From Bicyclus anynana (lineage: Eukaryota; Arthropoda; Insecta; Lepidoptera; Nymphalidae): 64,000 bases of DNA. The stretch lies in assembly GCF_947172395.1 (NCBI RefSeq), contig NC_069083.1:4620501-4684500 (forward strand), written 5' to 3'. The notes under the pieces were generated by a model, which had not been told where the DNA came from, did no database searches, and worked only from the letters and a program-made list of their open reading frames with translations. The position numbers were made by a program, and so were the translations under genes. Shown piece by piece: positions 38,182 through 50,150 of the stretch. How positions within the stretch are numbered: position 1 is the stretch's first letter; each line of letters opens with the position of its first letter.

Positions 38182-38482
38182 AAAAAGCATGCTCTAGATA
38201 TCCTGTTGTTAAAGGATCTTATATTACCCGAATACCTTCTCCACGAATTTTTCGATATTGATGCCGCATATTAATTTAGGGGACTATGAAATTTATTATA
38301 CATGATTAATAGAATAGCTATCTATTTCCCAACAATTATATAAAATCTACGGTGAAGACAATAGAGTCTCTATCTCTAGAGTTATGAGCACGTAACAGGA
38401 GATGACATTAAAAATCGAAACATTTTTTGCGCACATATTACGGAGGAAGAGCCTAGACTAATAGTAGCTCGCCATAATTAAA

Positions 38483-38820
38483 TTTTTTTTTTTTTTAATT
38501 TTTTATTCTTTACAAGTTAGCCCTTGACTACAATCTCACCTGATGGTAAGTGATGATGCAGTCTAAGATGGAAGTGGACTAACTTGTTAGGAGGAGGATG
38601 AAAATCCACACCCCTTTCGGTTTCTACACGGAATCGTACCGGAACGCTAAATCGCTTGGCGGTACGTCTTTGCCGGTAGGGTGGTAACTAGCCACGGCTG
38701 AAGCCTCCCACCAGCCAGACCTGGACAAATTAAGAAAATCTCAATCTGCCCAGTCGGGGATCGAACCCAGGACCTCCGTTTTGTAAATCCACCGCGCATA
38801 CCACTGCGCCACGGAGGCCG
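38483..38820 (-). mobile_element. tRNA-derived SINE, family C
   Basis: The minus strand starts CGGCCTCCGTGGCGCAGTGG, has B box GGGTTCGATCCCCGACTGG, and ends in the CAAGTTAGTCC...AAGAATAAAAAATT tail. tRNA-like head and conserved body. Confidence 0.85.
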
Positions 38821-39312
38821 TCAAAAATAATTAAAAAGACTAAGAAAAATTTATATTTATTGCTAATCTAATTGTGGTTTGTTTAATTACATATGAACCC
38901 ATACAAGCTTCCTTGAATCATTTGGTAGATGTATATTGTACACACAAGTTTCTAAAAGCAAACATAAATACGTATTTTTATTTTCATCTTGATAGAAGTT
39001 GTTGTTATGAACAAGTTATGAAACAGAATGTGTAATAATAGGTTTGCGTATGTCTATGATATAATACCTTGCGGTCGGCAAGGATTCAAGAGAACTCTGT
39101 ACAGTCTTCGAACTATGCTTACCTTGGGAATGGAATGTAGCAAACAAAGCCTTTAGACCAGTTTGAACAATGATAGTTGTTAGTTTGCAAGAATTATGTT
39201 AATTATTTTGTTTGGAGACTTACAAGCAGGTAGCGTTGTAATTACTACTGAAGAAATAAGCTTCATATTATATTATAAATCTAATAGGAGATATCAATGA
39301 GGAGATATTAAT

Positions 39313-39446
39313 GAGGACATCAAGCGGATTGCAGGGAGCCGCTGGATGCTGGTGGCTCGAGACCGTTGTGCTTGGAAGTCCATGCTAGAGGTATACGCCC
39401 AGCAATGGACGTCTATCAGCTGATAATGATGATGACGATGATGAAT
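39313..39446 (+). mobile_element. RTE-like LINE 3' end with TGATGA tail
   Basis: Encodes EDIKRIAGSRWMLVARDRCA then WKSMLEVYAQQWTSIS-stop, followed by TAATGATGATGACGATGATG. It is a longer version of the 28132 fragment. Confidence 0.75.
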
Positions 39447-39932
39447 AGGAGATAGCATTAAAGCCATCTCGAAAAATGTTAAGAGTACGATAACAAATGC
39501 AAGATGGTAATGTTTTTTCTAAACTGTACAATTATCATGCCAATATAAAGAGATGATGATCCTCTTTCACATTCTTAAGTCACATTCGTACTAATTCCTT
39601 AAAATTCTGTTTAATTCGGTTTAATACAATATGCTATGTAAAAACAAAAAAGCTAAGCTAAGGTTAGATTAGCTATATACCTTTTAAAACTTAGTTAATT
39701 AAATTTATACTCAAGTTATATAACCTAAACAACCAATTAGGTACGTTACATAAATCTAAAACTCATTAGGGACTCAATAGTCGTCCAATTATGTTGTTAA
39801 ATGTAAACTAAACAAAACCGAGAGCTGTTACTGCACCACCAAGTCGCCTTGCATTCCATTACATGGGAAGCAAAGTAATAACCAATTATGTATTATAATA
39901 GTTAGAATACATTATCTAAGAACTCACTCGAA

Positions 39933-39995
39933 CCTATCTAGGACATATTATGCGACAGGAGGACTGCAGTTTGAAAAAGTTAATAGTAAGATAAC
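39933..39995 (+). mobile_element. LINE fragment, YLGHIMRQE motif
   Basis: Encodes TYLGHIMRQEDCSLKKLIVR then a stop. The YLGH(V/I)MRQE motif belongs to the C-terminal part of non-LTR polymerases. It continues in broken frames to about 40060. Confidence 0.55.
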
Positions 39996-42595
39996 AAGGT
40001 CAGGAAAAGACCGTTCACTACACGATGGCTGGCTGACAGAAGACAAACATATACGTGAATAAAGATCCCGTAGATATCGGTACAAGACATTGATTCTTTC
40101 GAGGTTTGGATCTTTCCAAAACTATGACCTTCAGAAATGAAAAAGCAAACGCTGAGAGAGAGACTCTATCGCTAAGAGAGAGTATCTATAAAAGTGTCTT
40201 TTGAGTCATCTGAGTCCAGAGAGTATCTGGTTAGAACCATCCGAAGAAATATAAATTCAACTATTCCTTATTTTCATCAGTTTCTTTAAAAACTTCTAAA
40301 TGTGAAGGTTAAAACAACATACAAACAATAGGCATGTTTTATTAGTATTGTTATTGTTAGGATTATTTAAATGACCTGTGAGATATCGTGGGAAGTTTAG
40401 ACGTAAAATCATACTTCTCACGATATAGCACTATTAATTGTTTATTACTGGTTCATACATGTAATGTGCGACATTGAAATTTTGAGGTTGATATAGTTAA
40501 TTAGATTGTGTTTAATTTAAAATGACTTTACCATGGTGGGCATTTATTTGACACAGTTTTTAACTCACGACTCACATGGGTATAAGAAGTACATATACCA
40601 AATTTATGTGCGCCTATCTGTGGATTTGCAGCGTAACTCACAAACGGATTTTAGCAGATTTTGACGCAGTTTTTAAAATAGTAAGGTTCTTAGTTATGTA
40701 CCTCCGTCATAGATTAGATAAACCAATTGGAAGATCCAATCAGTATTTTTCCTTACAAGGAATTTATATTATTAATGATGTCATTTACTGTTATTTACTC
40801 TTTTGAGTCTTATGTTGTGACTATTAATTTGTTTTTTTCTAAGTTTCAATTTTGTTTTGTTGTTGTTGATGACGAAGTAACATTTATATGGATAATGAAT
40901 TTTATTGTGTCGAGCAAAAACTGTTTAACTTCTCTTTGTAAAACTAAGCTCGTTTGGTTTACTTGTTGTTATTATTTAATTGTATTTGCGTGGCTTTTTG
41001 AACATGAATAATTTATAGGTTACGATTCAAATGTGTCAACTGTCACTACAATTTGCAGTTCACTCGATATGGAGACAGTTGATCCGGCAAATTGACCCCA
41101 GCTTTGCGCATCAGCGGGTTACATTATATTCAATTATGGCTGAGTAACTTTATACACGCTGGCAGCGACGTGTGAATGGATTGAAACATCCATTTTTTGC
41201 ATACTTGATTGACTTGATTCGGTCTGTAAATTATATCTTTGCTAACAATGATATTTTAGATAGATAGGTTACGTGCCTACAAAATTACCGCAAAAAGTGA
41301 TCCGAATTTAGCTACTCCACTGAGCGCACATATGCATAATTTTGTGTTTAATGCCATTATATATTTATGTATATACATTTTTTACAGTTCCTGAACACAC
41401 AACTCGACATTGTAGACAATATTTAGGTATTATTTGTTTAAATAACTTTCATTGTTCAATAAGCGACTAAAAGAAATTATGTCCGCCTCAGTTTTGATGC
41501 GTTAGTGGCCTATCTCTAGTATGAAATATCGTTATTTACTAACATTAAAATGGTAGACGAATATGTTGGTGTCATACACATGAAATTCAATACCGTTTTT
41601 ATATTTAAAATATTTTTGGAACGCCGAAGACTATAGAGCTATATAGTTAGACATAATAAGTCATCTAGCTTATAAACTAATGTACAATTTAAAAAAATAA
41701 TTATAAATTTCAATTATTTTCTAGCAAACCTCAACACAATCAAATCAAATACGTACATAGCACGGTAGCGAATTGGCGCAGTCGGTAGGATATCTACTTG
41801 AGATTTTTTATTAAGTGAAATGCAATGAAATAAAGAGAGAGGTAGTCTCTCTTTAATATTATGAATAACATTGCACGAGTATATTGAAAGTACTATAATG
41901 ATCTAAAATGCTTAGTGGCACGATTTGTATTAAATCTGAGAACTTTACTTGAAGGCATTCGCATCGCCGCGCCATAACTCCATAAGGTCATCGAATGTTA
42001 TGGTACGTGCCCATGTATCGTCGCGGATATTGCACCAACACCCTACGATTATTGTTTACACAACGCCATAAACGCTTTCACTCTCACATGCCATAAATAA
42101 TACCTAAGCTATCCTTAAGAGGCAGGCGGAGACCGATAGAAGCCACTATACTCATAACCATTAGGTGAGGTACCGGACCGGCGGTGGTAGAATCTGGTAC
42201 AAGGTGGGTATCTTTAATACTAAGTAGCTAACATAACTATAGTTCTCTTGAATTATAGTTAAGAGAGCTTATATGCATAAATGCACCCGATAATCAAGCG
42301 CGTTATACCATTAAGTTTTAGATTTGATTTTTGATATTTGTTTTTGTTTCTGATTGAGTATTTTGTATGGACTCCGTATCGATCGTAGAAGACACGTACC
42401 CGTTAGAAGAACTACGGTGGCACCTTTGTCGCTCTAGTATTTCTAGCCTAAAGCGAGCTTACGCGCTCACCCAATCCCTTCGGTTACGGGGTTGCGTTTG
42501 TATTATCGATTTCTGAATACGGACACCCGAACTCCTGGCAGAATCGGACGTCAGATCCGTTAGGGATGATGGCTAAGTAAAACCAGACCAGTGTA

Positions 42596-42767
42596 CCTAG
42601 TTGGAGTTTTCAATATTTTCATACTGTCACTATCACGTTGACGTAAACGCGAATTTATATGGAATTGAAACAGTTGTGCAGTAGTGCCACTAGATGGCGC
42701 TGTATCAATTCCTTAGAAATTCGCGTTTATGTTAACGCGATAGTAACAGTATCAAACTCCCACTAGG
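42596..42767. mobile_element. MITE with CCTAGTKGGAGTTT ends
   Basis: 172 bp. The ends CCTAGTTGGAGTTT and AAACTCCCACTAGG, then CACTATCACGTTGACGTAAA against its near reverse complement in the right arm, form two-part terminal inverted repeats. The centre has CACTAGATGGCGCTG. Confidence 0.7.
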
Positions 42768-43697
42768 CAGTTATCTCTATGTGACTTTGGGTGGGATAAA
42801 CGTCTATTTTATGTCGTAATAAGTTGAAGAATTATTTTACTGTTCACACAAGTTCAAGTTTGTTTATAATAGCAACTTTACCACCGGCCCATAACGTAAG
42901 ATCTGCTGAGACGAACCGACAAGAAGATCAATTGCATTATTATCTTTCTTTACAATATATTTATTATTACATAAAATTATTAATTCTACTTCTTCTGTGA
43001 AGATAAAAGCCTAATTAACTGTGAATCCCTGTTGCGACAGTGTAATAAAAACAAATAAAATTCTTATGTACACAGTAGAAGTTACATAAAACTTTAGCTT
43101 GATCAAAGCAAAAGTAACGTGCTTCATCGGATGTATATATGGAACTAGTAATACTGGATATCTTTACAGTCAAGTTTTTCTCTAGGAAACCATTAAGCGG
43201 GCATCCGAGTTTGTAGCCAGGAAATAAATTGGAGGAATTGACATAAGCTCCGATTGCTACGTAACAGCTTTGATGTTTCCTTACTTTGATTTTTTCTCAA
43301 TAGGTATTTGAAAATGAAAGCTTTCCCTTGTAGAGCGCCAGCGAGATACCATGTTCTATCTATGCTTTCCCAGTTAGTCTACATTACGTTATGCATTTTT
43401 CGGTGGTAGATATGTATGTTTGTATATATGTTTCTATAGGCTAATCTCTGAAATGGCTAAAATTACTCTGACGACAGGCTGATGAAAGTCAGCCAGTGAA
43501 ACTTATGCCTATTTCGGACTACTTTAGTATTTTAGTCGAGTACGAACGATTTTTGGGCGGTAGCAAGTAGTAGTATACACAGTACACTCGAATAGTAGTC
43601 CAATTATGCTTTAAAGATTACTTTTACTGATCAAACTTTTTTTTTTAATTTCACGCGACGAAGTCGGGGATAATAGCTAGTTAGCTAATAACAACTA

Positions 43698-44009
43698 TAG
43701 CCGTGACAGCCCAATGGATATGACCTCTGCTTCCGATTCTGGAGAGCGTAGGTTCGAATTCGGTCCGGGGCATGCACCTCCAACTTTTCAGTTGTGTGCA
43801 TTTTAAGAAATTAAATATCACGTGTCTCTAACGGTGAAGGAAAACATCGTGAGGAAACCTGCACATCAGAGAATTTTCTTAATTCTCTGCGTATGAATGC
43901 CTGCCAATCCGCATTGGGCCAGCCTGGTGGACTATTGGGCTAACCCCTCTCATCCTGGGCGGAGACTCGAGCTCAGCAGTGAGCCGAATATGGGTTGTTA
44001 ATGATAATA
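43698..44009 (+). mobile_element. SINE A
   Basis: Full-length: head AGCCGTGACAGCCCAATGG, B box GGTTCGAATTC, end CCGAATATGGGTTGTTAATG. Confidence 0.85.
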
Positions 44010-44395
44010 ACAACTACAATGGATTAAACAAAATGAAAATGTTGCTATGCAATTCATCAACTCATCGTACTCATAAATTAGAGATGAATAGCTTATTAAA
44101 AGTATACATCCATGAAAAAAAGTAATTAGTCACTTGCTACTTACAATCATAACTGTCAAATCGCGTATTTTGTATGAATACAATCGGCTTTTATCTCCAC
44201 CAGCCAATCTCTTTTCTCTGAACATCTAAGTAGACATTAGAAATGAATTGTGCTATTTTGGCACAATGTGAAACCAAAAGCAATAGAATATTTTTTTTAT
44301 AGTCAATAAGTAAATAGATCAGAACTGAGCCAATTTGGAAAAAAAAATTTAAATTGTCCCGAATCAAATCCAGGGACTCTGTTGAATCTAAATTT

Positions 44396-44420
44396 GAAAG
44401 AAAGAAAGAAAGAAAGAAAA
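44396..44420. repeat. (GAAA)n with decayed LINE end
   Basis: GAAAGAAAGAAAGAAAGAAA, followed by AATGCGTTTATTTCGAAATT, resembles the 3' tail of a minus-strand jockey-like LINE. A 14-bp inverted pair (44438-44451 and 44495-44508) follows. Confidence 0.55.
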
Positions 44421-44709
44421 ATGCGTTTATTTCGAAATTATGCCACACATCACAATATCTCCAGTACACCATGACATCCAGGACAATACCCTGCGATGTG
44501 TGGCATAACCCAGAAAATGGCCCCAGCTCAGCATAATGCTAATTTGTGGTTAAAGGATTAGTATTACGCAGGCCAGTTGGTAATTACTTGACGTATGTCA
44601 GTTGTCATATACGAAATTGAGATTCTATGTAACATATTATGTTATCCGGTGCCTTCTGAATTGATTGATGTTTATTCTACAAGGTTCATAAGACCAAAAT
44701 AATGAATAG

Positions 44710-44885
44710 GCCAGCCGGCCTGTTCTGGTAGGCTACGGGCGCGTTTGGTTACCACCCCACTATTAAAGATTGCTGCCAAGCGATCCAGTGTAGTATTAAG
44801 TAGGCTGCGTAGAAACCGTAAGAATTATTATGGGTAGAATGGGCTTAGGTATACCTCTTCCAAGTTAGCCCGCTACCATATTAAA
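44710..44885 (+). mobile_element. Degenerate SINE C
   Basis: GGTTACCACCCCACTATTAA, GCCAAGCGATCCAGTGTAGT and CAAGTTAGCCCGCTACCA are recognisable landmarks of SINE C in order. Confidence 0.55.
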
Positions 44886-45657
44886 AGCGCGCAGCGCGTC
44901 GATACGATGTGGATAAAATTCGAAGCGCACACGAGACGCCGAATTATGACTTTCACGTGACTGAAAAGCACGGAGCGATTGACGCGCGACGCAAATATTA
45001 TGACATGAGCGCCAAAACCATTTTTACCTAATTGCAAGTAAATTAAACAACATAACGAAAAACAAAATAGCCTTGTTCAAGATATATACCTAATTTTCTA
45101 TACAAATCAAAAATTTAAGAAAATAAGTTTGCTTTTCCTGAGATTGAAAGCAAAATGTGAGCAAAACATGTATTTTTCAAAAAAATAAACTATCTAGAAA
45201 AGTTTTACAAATTGTGTTATTTTGTATAGTCATAACGAAACTAACACTTTGAAATATCATTTACCCAAATATTAGACTCCTAACTTTTCCAGAATCTGAG
45301 ATCCAGAACCATTTGTAACCACCAAATTACATATTGCACACTCTTAAATTGCATCTTAAATCAATTAGGTGACAACGCATTATTTCATGAAGGGACAGTA
45401 AATACTATACCTACCTTTAGTAGAGATCATCAAAATTCTCATCACATACCAAGGGTGAGCCCTGACCGATTATTAGAAAGCATACCGCAAGCGGTCACGT
45501 CACTATCTCATTTACAATTTATGGCATGAAAGTTTGGCATTTGTGCACGTGAACGAAAGTTATCTTAATGAAAAATAAATTAGGTTTGACGATATAACTG
45601 GCGCAGTTGTGTATTATAATAATTGGTAAATTCTGGCCATGATACCTGTCTGTCTGA

Positions 45658-45695
45658 AGTCTGAATACCTGTACACTAGTACAGGTATTCAGACT
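45658..45695. repeat. Perfect hairpin, 16-bp stem
   Basis: AGTCTGAATACCTGTA (45658-45673) and its exact reverse complement (45680-45695), loop CACTAG. Confidence 0.95.
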
Positions 45696-45857
45696 GTAGA
45701 AGACAGTCATAGACTAATAAGTATACAAAGAGTCTATGAATGCTCATACAAAAGAGATAATAGAATTCAAAGATGGCTGCCGGATGCATTTCGTGAAATG
45801 ATGATCTCGTAGCCACGTTGCTGGATTGTCAAATACCGTTTGTGTAAGAGTAAATAA

Positions 45858-46176
45858 TAGCTTTATAGCCCAGTGGATATGACCTCTGCCTCCGATTCCG
45901 GAGGGTGTGGGTTCGAATCCAGTCCGGGGCATGCACCTCCAACTTTTCTGTTGTGTGCATTTTAAGAAATTAAATATCACGTGTCTCAATCGGTGAAGGA
46001 AAACATCGTGAGGAAACCTGCATACCAGAGAATTATCTTAATTCTCTGCGTGTGTGAAGTCTGCCAATCCGCATTGGGCTAGCGTGGTGGACTATTGGCT
46101 TTATCCCTCTCATTCTGAGAGGAGACTCGAGCTCTGCAGTGAGCCGAATATAGGTTGCTAATGATGATGATGATGA
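45858..46176 (+). mobile_element. SINE A with (ATG)n tail
   Basis: Full-length copy ending TAATGATGATGATGATGA, a tail of the same kind as on the RTE-like LINE ends in this window. Confidence 0.87.
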
Positions 46177-46784
46177 AGGGTATATAAAAGAAAGACACCG
46201 AACGAGGCCAGAGTTAGTCTGAGCGAAATAGCTAGCCTAGCCTGGAAATTCATAATTTTCAAATCTATAAGTCTGTGGCTAGTTGTGATCCTACCAGAAA
46301 TACCCCTACCTAAACTACGATACCGCGTAGAACACTGGGGTGCGATTCCGCTATTTTACACTCGTCGATGAAATAATCGTCTATAACAAGTCTTATTCGA
46401 ATTTGAACTTTATTTATATGGGATGACAAAAGTAAAATGTCACTAACAACGATGTTTCCATGGGGGCGAACGTTGTCGCTGCGCTAACTTTACCTACAGA
46501 ATTCAGGGACTGAACGAGAGAGAGATGTCCTAATTTATCGAAGAGAATAGTTGAACGAAATGGTGATACTATGTAACAAATGTCATCCGGTGCCTACTGA
46601 CAACCCTTTGTGGATATCATACAGTAGATGACATTTCTCAGTTTATTTTGATGTTTATTTTAAAAGGTTGCCAATAAAGACAAAATTACGGTGAATAAGC
46701 TAGTTGTTCTATCAACAAGGTGACTACAATGAAAAATTAGCCGTTTTATTAAATATCGGTCTTTTTCAGTTAATATATAAAATG

Positions 46785-47082
46785 AAGCCGTGATAGCCCA
46801 GTGGATATGACCTCTGCCTCCGATTTCGGAGGGTGTGGGTCCGAATCCGGTCCGGGCATGCACCTCCAACTTTTCAGTTGTGTGCATTGTAAGAAATTAA
46901 ATATCACGTGTCTCAAACTGTGAAGGAAAACATCGTGAGGAATTTCTTAATTCTCTGCGTGTGTAAAGTCTGCCAATCCGCATTGAGCCAGCGTGGTGGA
47001 CTATTGGCCTAACCCCTCTCATTCTGAGAGGAGACTCGAGCTCAGCAGTGAGCCGTATATGGGTTGATAACGACGACGACGA
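46785..47082 (+). mobile_element. SINE A
   Basis: Nearly full-length copy with head AGCCGTGATAGCCCAGTGG and a small internal deletion after CATCGTGAGGAA. It ends GGGTTGATAACGACGACGAC, a mutated trinucleotide tail. Confidence 0.85.
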
Positions 47083-47130
47083 TATAAAATGTAATGATAG
47101 CTATATCATTATAATAATTACAGTGTTAAA

Positions 47131-47235
47131 GGCGCGAGTGCACGCACCCGCGGTAATGACGGCTGGCGCGACCTCCACGCTTGCTTTCGCGCACTTTCTA
47201 TAGCGGCGCTGGTTTTTGCGTAATTACGCACTACC
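47131..47235. other. GC/CpG-rich island
   Basis: GGCGCGAGTGCACGCACCCG through CGCGCACTTTCTATAGCGGC stands out sharply from AT-rich flanks. No ORF or repeat match is visible. It could be a promoter or enhancer within the putative long Dbs intron. Confidence 0.35.
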
Positions 47236-48198
47236 TTGGACATGAACTCGCCCCCATTAGCAGTTACACTTACACGTAACCACTTGTAGCCGTAATGGAA
47301 AAGTCACATCAAATTCAAAAGAGACCACATCATCTACGAGTATGCCTCTATGTCGCACCATCCTTAGTACTATCCACACTTCTAACTACAAGTAGGTGTT
47401 TCTTCGAGTATGGGTGGTATTTACATTCATTATTTATATATTATTTAATTATATGATTTATTTATATCATTATAAAAAGTGGTATAAAGTTGTTATTGAC
47501 AGCGATGGTTTGTAAAAATGGTTTTTGATGATTTGAGTCCAGATTTTGTTAGGCAGCGTGAACACCGTCACGCTGCCTATGGATTTTGTGCAGTAATTTA
47601 CTGTGGTGTAATTATTGATCATAAATTGCTTAGTGGGCATGGAGAATATTTTGGGCAGGGGAGGTGAGTGTTATTGCATTCTAAAGGGATTCCTTAAACA
47701 TACACCCAAAATCACAAGTCCTGGGACCTGCTCGAGCTGTTTCCTCTACCACAAAATGATGGTACAATCACTGACGCTGCTACCCGTCACATTATACAAA
47801 GCAGCCATTTGTCGAACTTATTCTATACACGTATTTTAGATGTCGATTGTTGTCGATTTGTGATATATTCGTAATATCAATCATCCGTTAGGTACACTTT
47901 AAGTTTTAGTGTATCTTTGTGGCATCATAGCTTCTATAGTTGTTAACTCTATTGGCAAAGTTATAAACAATTTAAATAAATACAAAAAGCGCCAATAAAA
48001 CTTCCTTAATTATTATATTGCATGATGTTTATTTCCTTAACACTTAATCATCTTAACTGCTGGGTAAGAAGAAGGAAATTATCAATATTAACTGCTTTCT
48101 TAAGTTTGTTGCACACTGCAGCAAAACGCGGAATCCGCATCGCAGCTAATTATATTTCCGAGTACTTTAATGCAAATGCCTTTTGTGTTCAGTATTTT

Positions 48199-48304
48199 GG
48201 CTGGTGGGAGGCTTCGGCCGAGATTAGTTACCGGCAAAGGTAAGTTATCACTTACCATCAGGTGGGATTGTTGACAAGGACTAACTTGTAGAGAATAAAA
48301 AAAA
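48199..48304 (+). mobile_element. SINE C 3' fragment
   Basis: GGCTGGTGGGAGGCTTCGGC, then a shortened body and GGACTAACTTGTAGAGAATA with an A-rich tail. Confidence 0.6.
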
Positions 48305-48317
48305 TAGGTAAAATTAC

Positions 48318-48381
48318 TCTATAAACCAAAAGCATAGTTGTTAATTACTGAAAATTAACAACTATGCTTTTGGTTTATAGA
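48318..48381. repeat. Perfect hairpin, 29-bp stem
   Basis: 48318-48346 and 48353-48381 are exact reverse complements around the 6-base loop ACTGAA. Confidence 0.95.
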
Positions 48382-48829
48382 TACGGTAGCGGTAGATATA
48401 TTTTTAAAATGTGATCTACAAGGTAAGTTATGATATTGATAGGATTAACATTTCACTTAAATTATATATGCCAAGTATGAAAAATGTAGATAAATCACAC
48501 TCTGTGGCGGCGATGATAAAACTCATATGGGCAATCAACTAATATATCTAAATTTTTTATGTTACTTTCTCTACTAGTCTAAATACTTGATTTATTTTTG
48601 CGTTGCGTCGTGCAGTCAGCAACCAGCTTTGTATGTCGATGTAATATCTACTATTAATAATTCCACCTGTGGACTGCGATGCATACGACAAGTGCATACG
48701 TGATTATTATGTTTTATGAATCGATGTCGGTGATATGAAAGTCTGTTATGACAGCGTCAATAAACCTTGTTTGTGTTTTTTTTTAATTACAATAACGCTG
48801 TTATCTATACTTATAATAAATCTGTAGAG

Positions 48830-49297
48830 AGGTCAATTCTGTACATGAAATATATTTCCAAAATAACTATCAGGGGGTGATTAGTGGTCGATACTGATGC
48901 CAAAAATGCAATCAGTAAAATTTTTGTCTGTCTGTCTGTCTGTATGTTCTTTATAGAAACAAAAACTACTGGACGGATTTTAACGAAACTTGGTACAATT
49001 ATTCTTCATACTCCTGGGCAGGTTATAGTATACTTTTCATCATGCTACGATCAATAGGAGCAGAGCAGTGAAGGGAAATGTTGGGAAAACGGGAGAAGTT
49101 ACTCCATTTTTTAAGCTTCAGTGGCGTGGTATGTTCGTTATAGAAACAAAAACTACTCGACGGATTTTAACAAAACTTGGTACAATTATTCTTCATAGAT
49201 GGTTGGGGTAGGGTAGGGGTAAGGTAGGGTTGAGTAGGGTAGGGGTAGGGGTAGTATTAGGGTTTCACGCGGACGAAGTCGCGGGCGTCCGCTAGTT
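48830..49297 (+). repeat. Interspersed repeat with a GGGTA minisatellite
   Basis: Starts about AATCTGTAGAGAGGTCAATT, includes CTGTCTGTCTGTCTGTATG and an internally duplicated AAACAAAAACTACT(G/C)GACGG, then (GTAGG/GGGTA)n at 49201-49262. It ends CGCGGGCGTCCGCTAGTT, like other LINE-derived repeats. Confidence 0.65.
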
Positions 49298-49508
49298 ATT
49301 AATAATGATATTAAAATAGAATATCATACTACTTAAACATCTCAAATATACGTTTACCTATTATTATTTATCGATGACAGAAACATTAAAACCGCTTACT
49401 TTACAGATCAACGTTATGATCAACAGCCTATTTTTAATAACTACAAGGCTCATGTCTCCTGTCATTTCTAGTTTAAGATCCCTGTTAAAAACGATATTCA
49501 CCCATCTG

Positions 49509-49712
49509 TTTAATTTTTTTTTTATTCTTTACATGTTAGCCCTTGACGACAATCTCACAAAATGTAAGTGATGATGCTATCGAAGATGAAAGCGGACTAA
49601 CTTGTTAGGGGGAGGATGAAAATTTTTCCCACACATCCCTTTCAGTTTCTACACGGCATCGTACCAGAACGCTAAATCGCTTGACGGCACGTCTTTGCCG
49701 GTAGGGTGGTAA
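49509..49712 (-). mobile_element. SINE C, head missing
   Basis: TTTATTCTTTACATGTTAGC through CGCTTGACGGCACGTCTTTG matches the 3' two thirds of SINE C on the minus strand. Confidence 0.75.
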
Positions 49713-49783
49713 ACACCACCGATTTTAGACGGCCGCCTCACTGACCTCACCGCCGACTTAAACTAAACTAAACTATACTAGGC

Positions 49784-50000
49784 TGGGGCCCTTGGGCATA
49801 CAAGAATTTGGGGCCCTTTTGGAAAGTAAAAGAAGAAAGAGTTTGTTTTTTGGTTACGATTCTGTAGAGCAAAATCTTCTATTAGGTATATCCTTAAAAT
49901 CAACATTTTGAAGGATATTGATATTGTCGGTCCTTCGGGGCCCCCTGAGAATATAGGGCCCTGGGCACGGGCCCCGTGTGCTCTTATGGTAAAGACGGTA
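49784..50000. repeat. GGGGCCC-rich repeat abutting a Dbs splice donor
   Basis: AGGCTGGGGCCCTTGGGC through GGGCCCTGGGCACGGGCCCC and GTGTGCTCTTATGGTAAAGA. It ends within about 10-20 bp of the exon boundary at 50010. Confidence 0.5.
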
Positions 50001-50009
50001 TTGACTGAC

Positions 50010-50150
50010 CTGGTTGTTGTTAGTGACAGGTAAGGCTGCGCTGTGAGGAGGCACCGACTGCACCGGTCGCGCTGGTTTGGCCGCCGCGCGCACGAGCGAT
50101 GCTCGCTTCACTGACACCATCAGCCAGACGTCTTCCACTCGTTGGCAGAC
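50010..50150 (-). CDS. MCF2L: Dbs/MCF2L exon: linker before the DH domain
   Basis: The 141-bp, 47-codon exon is in phase 0 at both ends. It encodes VCQRVEDVWLMVSVKRASLV followed by RAAAKPARPVQSVPPHSAA and LPVTNNNQ. It resembles EEVFHRRQASLKKLAARQTR and PVQPVAPRP of MCF2L, the basic proline-rich linker. The acceptor is tgaccag and the donor gtcagtca is non-consensus. A repeat with gggcccc motifs ends within about 20 bp of the donor. No further certain exon is seen down to position 1. Confidence 0.87.

Larger units (their letters stand above)
32909..38482. other. AT-rich DNA with hairpins, no certain gene
   Basis: Holds one LINE-like repeat, the paired palindromes at 34560, a TTCGAT-rich stretch at 35928-35967 and the hairpin at 38135. 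Confidence 0.5.
39447..43697. other. No certain gene
   Basis: Contains a LINE fragment (39933), a tRNA-like SINE head (about 41763), the MITE at 42596 and a decayed LINE-3' repeat (about 43430-43680). 42,000-42,540 is GC-richer, but no coding exon can be supported. Confidence 0.5.

Noticed and set aside
48022..48243. 73-codon plus-strand ORF.
   Set aside because: It ends in a SINE C fragment and has no coding signature.
49201..49262. GGGTA/GTAGGG array as possible telomeric repeat.
   Set aside because: Lepidopteran telomeres use TTAGG; the array is irregular and embedded in an interspersed repeat.
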